64,000 nucleotides of DNA from Blastobasis lacticolella (taxonomy: Eukaryota; Arthropoda; Insecta; Lepidoptera; Blastobasidae): the NCBI GenBank assembly GCA_905147135.1, contig LR990043.1, positions 9,831,057 to 9,895,056 on the forward strand. Direction: 5' to 3'. The stretch's first letter is position 1, and each line of letters begins with the position of its first letter. Positions 1-10,700 of the stretch are shown in pieces. The notes under the pieces are model-generated. The model did not search any database and was not told the DNA's origin. It saw only the letters and a list, made by a program, of their open reading frames with translations. A program made the translations under genes and the position numbers.

Positions 1-937
1 TACTATGGATAACAAATGGAAAGATAATACTCTTTAACTCGCTTTTTAAAGGTTTCAAGTGAAGGACTGATACGTACATTTTATGTAGGTACACTATACA
101 CTATTTATGTAGGTACCTACGATGTTACCTACTATTTTACTAACATCATAATCTAATTTCAATAGTTAGAAAGTTCTTATTTTTGCTGATAAGTCGCTCA
201 AAATTAATTGTAAAGAAGTACCAATTTAACTAGGTAACGAGTAAACCAAAAATGTCCGAGGTGAAAAACTGTGTACTGTGGAATCGGACTGTATTTTATT
301 TATTTATCATTTAACTTAGAAGTTGGTTAAATAACGCATCTACATCACTTTTTGCACAATCTTTAACATACTACATACAACTTACTTTAAAGTAACGAGG
401 ACCTAAATAGGTCATTTAGACCAAAAAGTCGCAAAAATTATGTCAAATGAACCTATAATATTTACCAATCACCTTAAGGTCGATTTGTAGGTAATATCTA
501 ACTTTATAGTCGAGCCGCCATTTTATTTTGTAACACTCAGGAAGCCGTGTATGACTACGTATTTGTATAATGCAATGTATCATGTAATACATTACTTTTT
601 TTTTTTTTTTTTTTTATCATAAATGTGGTACTTACATAGGTATTTGTATAATTCGCCCAACTGTAAAACAGTTTACCTCTATTTACCAATATTTACATTG
701 AAATATTATTGTTGACATTGAGAACTTACAAAGAATACCAATCTTGAGTCAAAATACTTAAATCGAAACAAACACACTTTTTTTAATTAAATTATTTAAG
801 TATTTTAGAAGCCCATCAGCATTTTTGAACGTAAAACCTTTATAATATACGAAAAAAATTTCAGCGCACAAGATTTTGACGCAAATCAAAAGTTTTCCAA
901 CTAATAATTTAAATAATGACTTATTCATGACCGCCGT
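1..937. other. AT-rich intergenic DNA, no gene seen
   Basis: This stretch is AT-rich, with a T run near 597-615 that may be the A tail of an old minus-strand retroposon. I see no reading frame or splice structure that suggests a gene. Confidence 0.5.
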
Positions 938-1169
938 AATTCAAATCAAATCAAATCAAATCAAATGTTTATTTGTAAAATAAATTTTGGGTTACATAAT
1001 CTTCTTAAGTAATACAATTTTGTCCATGCCAAAATTGGCCATTAGCGGCATACAAATATTATATCAGTACTTAAATTACTAGATTAGCAGTCACTACAAA
1101 AGAAATTAATAAATTAGCTACAATAATTTAATACAATTAATAATAAAGATAAAATGTCAAGATATAATG

Positions 1170-1595
1170 TCAATCTGGGCCACGCGTCAAAAACTCATTT
1201 ACACTATAGAAACAACGGTCAGTCAGCCAAGAGTGTAACTCTCGCTTGAACATCGGTCCATTTAGAGCCCGTATGCTATCCGGTAGCTTATTAAAAATCC
1301 GTGTCGCCATTATATAGCTATTCTTGTGAGCTAAGGTCAGCCTGTTTTGAGGAACCAACAAAATATTTTCAGGCCTCCGTCTCAGTCGCTGAAACGTAAC
1401 TCTTAACTCAAACAAATGTGGATTCTGTTTTACGAACACTGCAATCTGCTTAATATATAAACAAGGTACTGTTAATATTTTCAATTTTTTAAATAATGGT
1501 CGACATGAATCCACACATCCCGCGGCACATAATGCTCTGATGCACTTTTTCTGAAGTTTAAAAATCAAGTCGCTGTCTGTACTGTTGCCCCACAA
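1170..1595 (-). pseudogene. C-terminal reverse-transcriptase remnant of the outer LINE
   Basis: This open frame begins with LWGNSTDSD and carries a LQKKCIRAL segment and a Cys-rich stretch typical of the region after the RT palm in jockey/CR1-type LINE proteins. It ends at a stop at 1170, about 200 bp before the pentanucleotide tail. It is the downstream half of the RT remnant at 3887-4487, separated from it by the nested element. Confidence 0.75.
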
Positions 1596-3886
1596 CATTT
1601 TTTTTTTTTTTTTTTTTTTTATAACAAACAAGTCGGGCATTTGACCGCCATCTCACCTGTTGGTAAGTGACGATGCGGCCGAAGATGAAGCATGCCCGTC
1701 TTGGAACAGCCTATTCACTCTAGCCTTAAAGGCATCCAGATTATATTGATCAGGGAACACACTCGCAGGCAAAGCGTTCCATTCCTTAGCCGTACGCATT
1801 ATAAAGGTCGAGCCAAAGCGGTTCGTGCGGATGGCTGGAAGATCCACGACATAAGGATGAAGCGCTCGCCCGGATCGCGTTTCCCGATGGCGGAAAGGGG
1901 CCGGCGGAATGAGGTCGTGCAGCTGCTTCGCACACTCTCCGAAATGTAATCTGTAGAAGACCGACAGACGCGCAACCCTACGCCGATGTTCGAGGCTCTG
2001 CAGCCTAGCCTTAATCAACCGCGGGTCACAAATTATCTTCTTTGCACGTTTTTCCACCGAATCCAAAGCCGCCAGTTGATATTTAGCTGATCCATCCCAG
2101 AGGTGGCAGCAGTACTCCATGCAGGACCGCACTTGTGCTTGATATAACTGAAGCAACTGCCTAGAAGTGAAGTACCGCCTAACCTTCGAGAGGATACCAA
2201 GTTTTTTTGCTGCAGTCTTTGCCTTGGATTCGATGTACTGACCGAAGTTGAGATTTGAAGATAACTCAACACCAAGAAGCTGTAGGTTGTCGGTAATTTC
2301 CACAGGAACATCCCGAAAAGTTGGAGTAAGATGGAATGGACTCCTTTTGGCGGAAAACAAACACGCCTGAGTTTTGGTTGCGTTGAACGCCACCAGATTG
2401 GCATCGCCCCAATCAGAAACTGCCTTGAGAGCTATGTCCAAACGATCAACCATGGCCTCTCGACAAGACTGAATATCGTCCCTGCTGGCTTTTGCCTCTG
2501 ACAGATATCTATCCGTTACCGTGCTGTCATCTGCATACCCAAAGGTACCTGGTACAAGCAGATTGTTAATATGCAGCAGGAATAAAGTCGCGGACAGTAC
2601 AGATCCCTGAGGAACTCCCGCGTCGATAGCCTGGAGATTAGACGAGTAGCCATCGATAACTACACGGATTGAACGTTCACTCAAAAAATCTGATATCCAG
2701 GTGCAAAAGCCAACAGGAATACCAAATGAAGGAAGCTTGCTTAGAAGGCAAGCATGCCAAACCCTGTCAAAGGCCTTAGAAATATCAAGAGACACAGCAA
2801 TGGCCTCGCCATGTCTCTCAATGGCCTCACTCCATAATTGTGTGGCATACACCAGAAGGTCCCCAGTAGACCGACCACGGCGGAATCCGTACTGGTGATC
2901 GCTGAGGAGATCGTTACCTTCAAGATGCGCAAGGAGTTTATTGTTCAGCGCACGTTCCATAATCTTACAGAGTATGGAAGTGACCGAAATAGGGCGGTAA
3001 TTGGAAGGGTCGGCACGGCTGCCTTTTTTTGGCACGGGCTGCACATTGGCAAGCTTCCACGACTTAGGTACAATACCAGTCTCAAGTGAGAGGCGATACA
3101 GGCGCGTGAGAACAGGAGACAGCTCGGGGGCACAACTACGCAGGACTATTGCCGGTATACCATCTGGTCCACTAGCCTTGTTCACGTCCAGACTCCGCAG
3201 GATTTTCAATATCTCTCTCTGATGTATTCGCACTTCTGCCATAGCGTAGTCAGCACGGGGTGAGATAGGTGGTGTTTTTCCTGCAGTATCCAAACGCGAA
3301 TTCGCCGCGAAAAGAGAAACAAGCAAATTTGCTTTCTCTTCAGCAGCATGGGCCAATGTTCCGTCTGGTTTTAGCAACGGAGGCAACGAAGACTGGCTGA
3401 AATTTGATTCGACCGCTTTTGCCAAAGACCAAAACGCCTTACTCCCAGGAGGGTAAGAGGCCAGTTTGGCGCCAATCCGGCTTATGTGATCGAATCGAGC
3501 CCTGCGTAGCGTCCTTTTGCAAGACTTGGCGGCGAGGTTAAAGGCTCTCTTCAGTTTGCGAGTATCCGGAGACATATGCGCTCGAGCCTCAGCCCAGGCA
3601 GAGTATGCCGCCCGCTTCAGCACTTCAGCGCGACTACACTCAGCACTAAACCATGGACGAGACCTGCCGTTCATCGCTACGTCAGAATACGGAATAAAGT
3701 ACTCCATACCCTGCCGTATAACCGCGGTAACGGCTTCGGCACAATTCGACGGATCGCCCGAAGAGAAGCATGCCTCCCGCCAAGGATAGGACGAAAAGAA
3801 GTGGCGCATCTCATCCCAATCTGCTGACTTGTATCGCCACACCCGTCGGGGGTTGCATGGGGTTTGCTCGGGTGGGGAATAAACGT
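1596..3886 (-). mobile_element. Jockey-like LINE, 5' truncated, inserted in an older LINE
   Basis: The element runs on the minus strand from about 3886 to an A tail seen as a T run at 1598-1620. It keeps the C-terminal two thirds of the polyprotein with an intact RT frame but lacks the endonuclease domain present in its relative at 53885-55336. It interrupts the outer LINE within a G-L-(M)-L-W-G segment. I could not define a clear target-site duplication. The uninterrupted reading frame and clean tail suggest a younger insertion than its host LINE. Confidence 0.85.
1653..3842 (-). CDS. Reverse transcriptase of jockey-like LINE (5' truncated, open frame)
   Basis: A 729-residue uninterrupted frame encodes RNA-directed DNA polymerase, which copies the element's RNA by target-primed reverse transcription. 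Visible motifs are KASGPDGIP (about 222-230), NYRPISVTS (281-289), SLDISKAFDR (351-360), GVPQGSVLS (409-417) and the catalytic YADD (436-439). A conserved LINE C-terminal region follows. The frame is open upstream to the insertion junction near 3886, so the listed start is only the first usable codon (GTG). The endonuclease domain is missing, so this copy should not move by itself. It is closely related in layout to 55377-56855. Confidence 0.85.
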   Translation of the reverse strand: MWRYKSADWDEMRHFFSSYPWREACFSSGDPSNCAEAVTAVIRQGMEYFIPYSDVAMNGRSRPWFSAECSRAEVLKRAAYSAWAEARAHMSPDTRKLKRAFNLAAKSCKRTLRRARFDHISRIGAKLASYPPGSKAFWSLAKAVESNFSQSSLPPLLKPDGTLAHAAEEKANLLVSLFAANSRLDTAGKTPPISPRADYAMAEVRIHQREILKILRSLDVNKASGPDGIPAIVLRSCAPELSPVLTRLYRLSLETGIVPKSWKLANVQPVPKKGSRADPSNYRPISVTSILCKIMERALNNKLLAHLEGNDLLSDHQYGFRRGRSTGDLLVYATQLWSEAIERHGEAIAVSLDISKAFDRVWHACLLSKLPSFGIPVGFCTWISDFLSERSIRVVIDGYSSNLQAIDAGVPQGSVLSATLFLLHINNLLVPGTFGYADDSTVTDRYLSEAKASRDDIQSCREAMVDRLDIALKAVSDWGDANLVAFNATKTQACLFSAKRSPFHLTPTFRDVPVEITDNLQLLGVELSSNLNFGQYIESKAKTAAKKLGILSKVRRYFTSRQLLQLYQAQVRSCMEYCCHLWDGSAKYQLAALDSVEKRAKKIICDPRLIKARLQSLEHRRRVARLSVFYRLHFGECAKQLHDLIPPAPFRHRETRSGRALHPYVVDLPAIRTNRFGSTFIMRTAKEWNALPASVFPDQYNLDAFKARVNRLFQDGHASSSAASSLTNR

Positions 3887-4487
3887 CAAACCATACAGTA
3901 TAACCGACCCCACGTAAGCATGATAGGCTTCCAGTGCCACTTCCGGAGAAACGGTTTCTCTTAATCTACGCAACGCAAAGACAAATCTGCTTAATCTATC
4001 GCAAACTTGTTTCACATGATCTTTCCAGTTGCAATGTTCATCTATCGTTATGCCTAAAAAATTTGTCGATGTGACTTGTCGAATATCATGATCTTCGTAA
4101 TTTATTCTTAGATTCTCTATAGACGTTTTGTATGTACGAAATCTCATGATCATAGTCTTATCTAGGTTAACTTTTAGGTTATTATGTGTTAGCCATTCAA
4201 CCACCCTTTGTAATGTGTCCTCAATTTCTTTCTGTAATTGCACTACGTTATCGCCCTCTATAACAATGGTAATATCATCCGCAAATAGGATGGTTAGATG
4301 TTTGATAACTTTTGGAAGATTATTTATGTAGATGATAAATAAAATTGGACCCAGTAAACTTCCTTGAGGTACTCCGCAATCTTTATTCTTGAATCCTGAT
4401 CTATGCGCTACCTTAACATATGAATTATTAATTTTATCAAGTTTAGAAATTTCCACGCATTGCTTTCTATCTCTGAGATAGCTAGTT
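3887..4487 (-). pseudogene. Reverse-transcriptase palm remnant of the outer LINE
   Basis: The minus-strand frame shows SYLRDRKQC upstream, then GVPQGSLLGP, ILFADDITI (catalytic FADD) and KVNLDKT. It is cut at about 3886 by the nested LINE. A stop about ten bases further upstream and loss of RT sense mark the 5' truncation. It is not a functional protein. Confidence 0.75.
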
Positions 4488-5249
4488 TAAATTGTTAGAG
4501 TTTAAGTTTTTATTAAGTCAGACATTTGTCTGTCAGTAAAAAAGAATAATATATATTTCCTTATATATTGTTCTTTGAAAATGAAAAGAGTAATGTTGGA
4601 TCATGGTTACCTAAATTCAAAGATTCATCGGATCAATCGGAAATTCAATCGGATTTGGCATTCCAAGAAATTTAGAAAATTCCGCCATTTTCGCCATACA
4701 AAACGACAATTTAATAGGTAATTGAATACCAAAAATCTAATCCCATCAGAAAACATTTTTATGAAAAATTCGCCAATTCTCGTGACTCTCCCGTAAAAAT
4801 AGATGGGATCTAAGGTCAGGAGGAGGAGTATCTAACGAGAGGATCAAAGTGTGGCAATAGGTACTTTTTATAATAAATATTCAGCAAACATTTAAACCTT
4901 TGATCAATACGATGATGATGAGTTTGATGAGGTTAAACTGTCAACTAACACTTTTACTAAAACTCTATGGTTTTTTAGTCTGAAATAAAGATATTATTAT
5001 TATACATTTTATGCATAATTGTTGTTTACAACTTAATTTTTTTTACGGGAATAATTGAGAGCTCATATATATTTACGGAAGAGACGAGTCTTGGCGAACT
5101 TTTAATGATATAATTAAATGAATCTCATTTCTTTTTGTTAGGATTTTTTTTTCTTTGGCCTATCTGATTCTTGTTACGATAGGTATTGGTTGACGCCTCT
5201 ACTCGGTCTTCATTAGTTTTTCCTACGAAATGTCGTCTTACCCAATTTA
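4488..5249. other. AT-rich DNA without gene; possible LINE tail
   Basis: No gene is seen. At about 4960-5005 an AATAAA-like signal is followed by TTA repeats, which resembles the 3' end of a short non-LTR fragment on the plus strand, but no coding part is attached. Confidence 0.35.
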
Positions 5250-5506
5250 TTCGCTTATTACACATGCCTAAATTCAGTTCTAAATTCAGAAGCAAAAAGC
5301 GTGAGAGCAAATCAAAGTGAAATGTATAACTCATAGCATAAGGTCCATTTTTGTATCACTTATATTATGTTACGTGTCGCTCCGCTTTACAAAAGCCGTG
5401 ATACAAAAATTGACCTTATTTAATGAGCAAAACCACTTGATTTGATTTGGTCTGGCTTTCTGATTCTGAATTTAGTAACTGAATTTAGGCATGTGTAATA
5501 AGCGCA
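5250..5506. mobile_element. MITE family 1, copy 1 (TTA flanks)
   Basis: A 257-bp non-coding element with terminal inverted repeats: the left end reads CGCTTATTACACATGCC and the right end is its complement. It is flanked on both sides by TTA (5247-5249 and 5507-5509). Internal arms also fold back (TTTTTGTATCACTTATATTA and complement). Related copies lie at 7837-8059 and 35172-35316, with a fragment near 17582-17646. The 3-bp flank would fit a PIF/Harbinger-type source, but the transposase is not present. Confidence 0.75.
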
Positions 5507-7592
5507 TTAGACAAGTCTGGACAGTAAATACTTCTAAGACGATTGTATTCTACTATATATTACTGATGCTCCTGAGCTTTGATGCTCTCGAAGTCTATGT
5601 TTATTAGATGCAACTTGTCCAGGCTTGTCACTCTTGATAATGCGCTCGGTGTTCAGCTATGCTCCTTCAGTTACTGGCTACTGCCCCTTACCTGAACACG
5701 TAGAGGGAGTATAACATAGAGATGACAAGCTAATAATAATAACAAGCATGAACGAGGTCACAACATACAAAATCTGCTAAGAATGAAAAGGACGAAGACA
5801 TTATTTGTTGTCATTGTCGGAAGTGTTCTGTGAAACTAAATTTCTACTTCTGTGTATTTTTTTTGGATTATGTCCTTTCAATACGGAACAGTGGATAGTA
5901 ATGACTTAGATTTATCCACGTGATTCGTTAGTATAATTAAAACTACAATGTTAAAAACACTTTGTTTATTTCATATCAGTACACACTATATCACAATGAA
6001 CGAGATATACACATAAAAGATAAATAAAAGATTACTTAAGAAACTACTAAAATCGATCAGCTTTTTGATATATTAAATTAACCGTAATTTTGCCTTTAAT
6101 GAAAATGCAAACACTAAAATAATAAATAAAATAACACTTAAAATGGCAAGATAGAAAGAAACTTAAAAGTGATCTAACTGTATTTCTATCACTGTTAAGT
6201 CTCACACTGATCTCAATATCACAATCTATACATTATCTACAGTGAAATTACTACCAAATAATAAAATAAATAATAGTACCAAGTTACGCCAATCAATTAC
6301 AAAAATAATGAAAAGAAAATGCTATGATCGTTGTTTATTATTATAGTATTAGTTAAATTAGCGTGTCGGCGTGAAAGAAATGTTTCTTTTTAACACGTAA
6401 GTGTAGCAGTAGGCCTAGCACAAGCTGGTCTCGCCCGCGATAAACGAGAAAAAGCGCGACATAGGTATTGCTATCTCTTTCGTCTCTCGCGGCGCGTGCT
6501 TTGTCGCGGACACACTTGTGATAGGGCCATAGACTAAGATATAATTTTATTATCGTAATAAAAAATAACAATAATTGCAGGTTGTTACTTAAATATTACA
6601 TGTTTCTACTTATACATAAACTCTGTTAAATGTAACATCATAAATGCTCATAATGCAGGTATAGATACAAATTATTATGTGTTTATTTGCTTTATATAGA
6701 AAACTACTGCAACAATCAAACGTACTTTGGGACTATATATTCTGTCGTTTATTAACTTACCGGTAATATTAATTAAACAATCAACAAGATCAATTAATTT
6801 ATACAACGACTAATAATAATAATCTCTGGTTCCCGACCAACATATTTATATCTGACATAATCTTATTGCTTTACAATTCACTAAAGGTTACTAACGATAG
6901 CGGTAGCTCTGTACATGGACTTACAAGTACACTTTGTAAGAAAATAACTTTCTTATAACACTAATAGTAGCAGCCAGGCTGATTATTGCGAACGACTTAT
7001 GTAGGCACTCATGCAACTTCAGAAGTACCCCATATGATCGTTTTTGCAAAAATCCCTAATCCCACTTTTGCTTTCTTCTGACACTGTAGCGTGGCGTCAC
7101 AAACGTTTCATGCACGTTAAATCCGCAAAACTACAATGACTCCCCGCTAAAGGACCATGAACAATAGGAAACGTTTTGGCAAATGGTTTAGATACGCCAT
7201 GAACAAACAACGAAAACACTGAAACAATACGAGTAAATATTTCCGGTTGTAGTTGCAAACCCAAGCGGTGAGTCAGTACGGTACTATGTACTGTTCACCG
7301 TAGAGATACAAAAAAAATATATCAATACACGAAAACATGACACGGCAACGTGACGACTAAGACAAATTCTATCCACAAATACGCATCTTGTCGCTAAGTG
7401 AATGCTAACGAAGAGGTCAGTAACCGTTACATCTGAGAGAACGTTCCGGGATACATTCCTTGATAATTTCAACATCACACTAGCCCTTAGATCAGCCGCG
7501 ATAACAGCAATCACAAAGTGGACTGTCAAGGCGTCGTCTTTCGAGTTGGTTGTACGGTTGTTAGTGTAGCGCGTGGTCTGCTGTGGCCTCCA
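5507..7592 (-). other. GTF3C2: Probable 3' UTR and downstream flank of GTF3C2
   Basis: No coding exon is seen here. The stretch directly follows the stop codon at 7593-7595 of the minus-strand gene and is AT-rich, with several candidate AATAAA signals on the minus strand, the most distal at 5965-5970. Transcript ends cannot be fixed from sequence alone. Confidence 0.4.
5965..5970 (-). promoter_or_regulatory. Candidate polyadenylation signal AATAAA
   Basis: TTTATT on the plus strand reads AATAAA on the minus strand, followed by a GT/T-rich stretch ending in TTTTAATTATAC. It is one of several such hexamers downstream of the GTF3C2 stop, so its use is a guess. Confidence 0.25.
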
Positions 7593-7745
7593 TCAGAGTC
7601 CGATCATGAATACCAGGCCTGCGTGTGTGGCGACGGCGAGCTTGTGCGCGTGAGTGGGGGTCGGGCAGAAAGCCATCGCCGTGACGTCGCCAAGAGGGAA
7701 CCGGTCAGGTGCCACCTCGCGCACGCCGTTGGGGCCAGACAGACG
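7593..7745 (-). CDS. GTF3C2: GTF3C2 exon 37 (last): terminal WD40 strand
   Basis: Acceptor TTCCGACAG precedes phase-0 codons RLSGPNGVRE. The 51 codons include DVTAMAFCPTPTHAHKLAV and end in HAGLVFMIGL-stop. The pattern (hydrophobic, FCP, LAV-x-HAGLV) is a WD40-type blade like the end of TFIIIC110. The TGA is at 7593-7595. Confidence 0.82.
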   Translation of the reverse strand, partial: RLSGPNGVREVAPDRFPLGDVTAMAFCPTPTHAHKLAVATHAGLVFMIGL

Positions 7746-10700
7746 CTGTCGGAAGACAAAGGGTTTTTTAGTTATATTGTTTTAAACTGTGTGTTTATTA
7801 TTATTATATTAATAGTTTTTGCGGGTTTAGGGGTTTTGCGCTTATTACACATTTCTAAATTCAGTAACTGAATTCAGAAACAAAAAGCGTGAGAGCAAAT
7901 CAAAGTGGAATGTATTGCTCATAGAATGAGGTCAATTTTTGTATCTCGGATTTTTGAAAAGCGGAGCGACGCGTGACTTAATATAAGTGATACAAAAATT
8001 GACTTTATTCTATGAGCAATAATTATTAACACTGAATTTAGAAATGTGTAATAAGCGCATTTGCGAGAAATTTAGGTGTGAGGCGCTGTCGTAATTGGCA
8101 ACGGTCGGGCGACCATGGTTGTGCGACGGGCGGTTTTGAGGTCTCTTATTGGTCGGGCGATACGGACGTCCGTCGTACATGCATGGTCGCACGACCGTTG
8201 CCAATTAGGACAGTATGAGTTGTTGGAATGTCGGTTAATATTAAAATAACCAAGAAAACTGAAACGTAACTTGACGACTATGCAAAATGCAGTAAAAAAT
8301 CGCTTACCGAGTCCAATTTAAATTCTATTCCATATTTCTTTATTGCCTCATCATATGTCGATGGTTCCACTTTTGTGGCGAGGTTATCGTCAGCTAAGGT
8401 CTTTCTTTTTTTACTCAGTGGTATCATTTGTAGAGTGCCTATTACCTGTAACGAGAATAAAGCAATTAGAATGTCGCAAGTTGGGAAGTTCACATACAGT
8501 GCGGCAAACTTATGTATGAAATCCTCTTTAATATTCTATAATAAAACTACTTACTTAATATACCCAGACCCGTAACAGAAATTAAAATTCATCATTTCAA
8601 TTTGGCTCGGCCGGGAATCGAACCCGGGACCTGAGTGGCAGAAGAATATCGTATTCCTTCAGTCAAATATCGTATGAATGAATGAATTATTTATTGCTTT
8701 AAAATGTGGTAGAAAAAATATTTTACAATAATAAGATAGGTACTCGCTTCCCACACTTTATCAGAATCTGGTAAGCAATATTTAAAGTAATAGGTTAATC
8801 TAGTTAATGGCAAAATGTCCGTAGGTAACAAATTTCGTAAATAATCTGCCAATACACATGTTATCGGTGTTGTTACCACGGTTAGTATTGTTTTTACCTC
8901 GATATTTCGACGCAGTTGCATGCGTCACGGTCACGAGTTGACTGTCGATCGTCGAATATCGAGGTAAAAACAATACTAACCGTGGTAACAAACCCGATAA
9001 CATGTGTAGTAAAAGTGTAGTGAATAACCACGAAAGTATTAATTAAATTAATTAAATAATCGTGGACAAATTCACACAGCGCCATCTAGCCCCAAAGCAA
9101 GCAAAGCTTGTGTTATGGGTGCTAGATAACTGATATACTACTTATATACTATTAAATACATACCTATTATACATAGAACACCCAGACCCGTAACAGAAAT
9201 TAAAATTCAACATTTCAGTTTCTGCCCGGCCGGGAATCGAACCCGGGACCTCGCGTCCTGCGCGGCAGACCGGCATGTTGACCACTGAACCACTCAGGTC
9301 GTCAACGCCATTTTAGATTTATGGTGAATCTTTTTTCCCATTCGGTTTAGGTACTGGAATATTTTAGATAAAAATTGATCAGGTATGTGTGGCTGCCGCC
9401 TGCCGGATGTAAGGTGTTCGGCTGAACACTCTGAAATCGCACCTATATCTACTAACATTTTAATGGGCTAGGTCTTTCTTATCGTCAAGAGCAAAAAGCC
9501 TGCCAAACCCACTCACCGCCTTCTTAACCTCCTTGAGCACCGGATGCGCGGTGGCGAGCCTCAGCAGCGGGGCGGCGTCGCCGGCGACGGCGCCGCAGCG
9601 CGCGCAGGCCGCCAGCGCGCGCGACAGCCCCCAGCGGCGGCCCACGCCCGACGCGTCTAGCTCGTCTGGGACGCCTGGGGGACGGGGGACAGGGTTTTAA
9701 TCATCGGCTCCATCTTCACTTCATCGAGTAAGATGAAGTGAAGATGGAGGGGAGCAGGTCGACGTGGCAGAAGACTGTGGATGTGATGTCAACCCACTAA
9801 GAGAGCGCTAGGGACAATCAGGGATTTGAGGGTGTCATGAAATGCGCCCGCCGAAAGAGCCACCGGCAAATAATTGCGCGCATCACCCTCGATTAGGTCT
9901 CACGCAGTCCGTATGACCGAGAAGTCGATAGGACACTGGGTAGAGGTAGGTTGTTGCCCCCTCCCTTTTTTTCCGTGGGGGGTTTGACGTTTTTAATGTA
10001 TGTTTGTGCAGTTGGCCGTTAGTAAATGTAGCCAAATGAGCGCGAAATGAATTTCTACATGTTAAAAATACAGGGTGTAAAAAGACCGCTAGCATTAATT
10101 GAAACCCCATGTTCTACCCATGATTCTTTAATCTTTCCCCAAGAAAAAAATAACAAAATCACATAACTACGCCATCTAGAGGCGAATAGTGTTTTTTTTT
10201 CGATTAACTGTTTTATTTTATATCGTTAAGCTATAGAAAGCCATTTGCCGCACCTTTAAATACCAAATTCTTAAACTAAAATTTGTTGATACATAAACAA
10301 ATAACTTCATACAAAAAAACGTTAACCGACACTCTTAAACGCGTTAAAGAATTTGGAGCAATAATAAAGTAGGAAGTGTGTAGTCTTTCTGTGCATTTTA
10401 AGATGTAATTGTATTTTTTTGTGTCTTGTGCAACATCGTGCTGTTAATGAATGTTCTGTCTTTCTATTAGATGTGGCTGAACTCCATATACTCACTGGTA
10501 ACGTCTTCCCTCGCGAGCACAACGGCGGGCCAGCAGTGCCGCACACCACGCCTATTACACTAAGCTGAGCTCTCTGCCATAGCTAAATACTCACTGGTGA
10601 CATCCTCCCTGGCGAGCACGACGGCGGGCCAGCAGTGCCGCACACCACGCCTATTACACTAAGCTGAGCTCTCTGCCATAGCTAAATACTCACTGGTGAC

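Larger units (their letters stand above)
938..4487 (-). mobile_element. Non-LTR retrotransposon (jockey/CR1-like), 5' truncated and split by a nested LINE
   Basis: This is the 3' part of a LINE on the minus strand. The upstream piece (about 3887-4487) encodes the reverse-transcriptase palm with GVPQGS and FADD motifs and runs through a YVGSVILYG segment. The sense then continues across the inner insertion at 1595 with LWGNSTDSD, the expected next conserved block. The 3' end near 938-970 is a pentanucleotide tail (TTTGA repeats on the minus strand), common in lepidopteran LINEs. In-frame coding sense is lost upstream of about 4487, so the copy is 5' truncated. The clade is inferred from motif style. 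Confidence 0.8.

Noticed and set aside
9226..9305. tRNA-like sequence with good A and B boxes
   Set aside because: The acceptor ends do not pair and the sequence continues into a body shared with three other copies; it is a SINE head and not a tRNA gene.
10491..10595. Possible extra coding exons in the 99-bp repeats
   Set aside because: Using the nearest AG upstream gives a reading phase that does not join exon 35, and read-through meets a stop.
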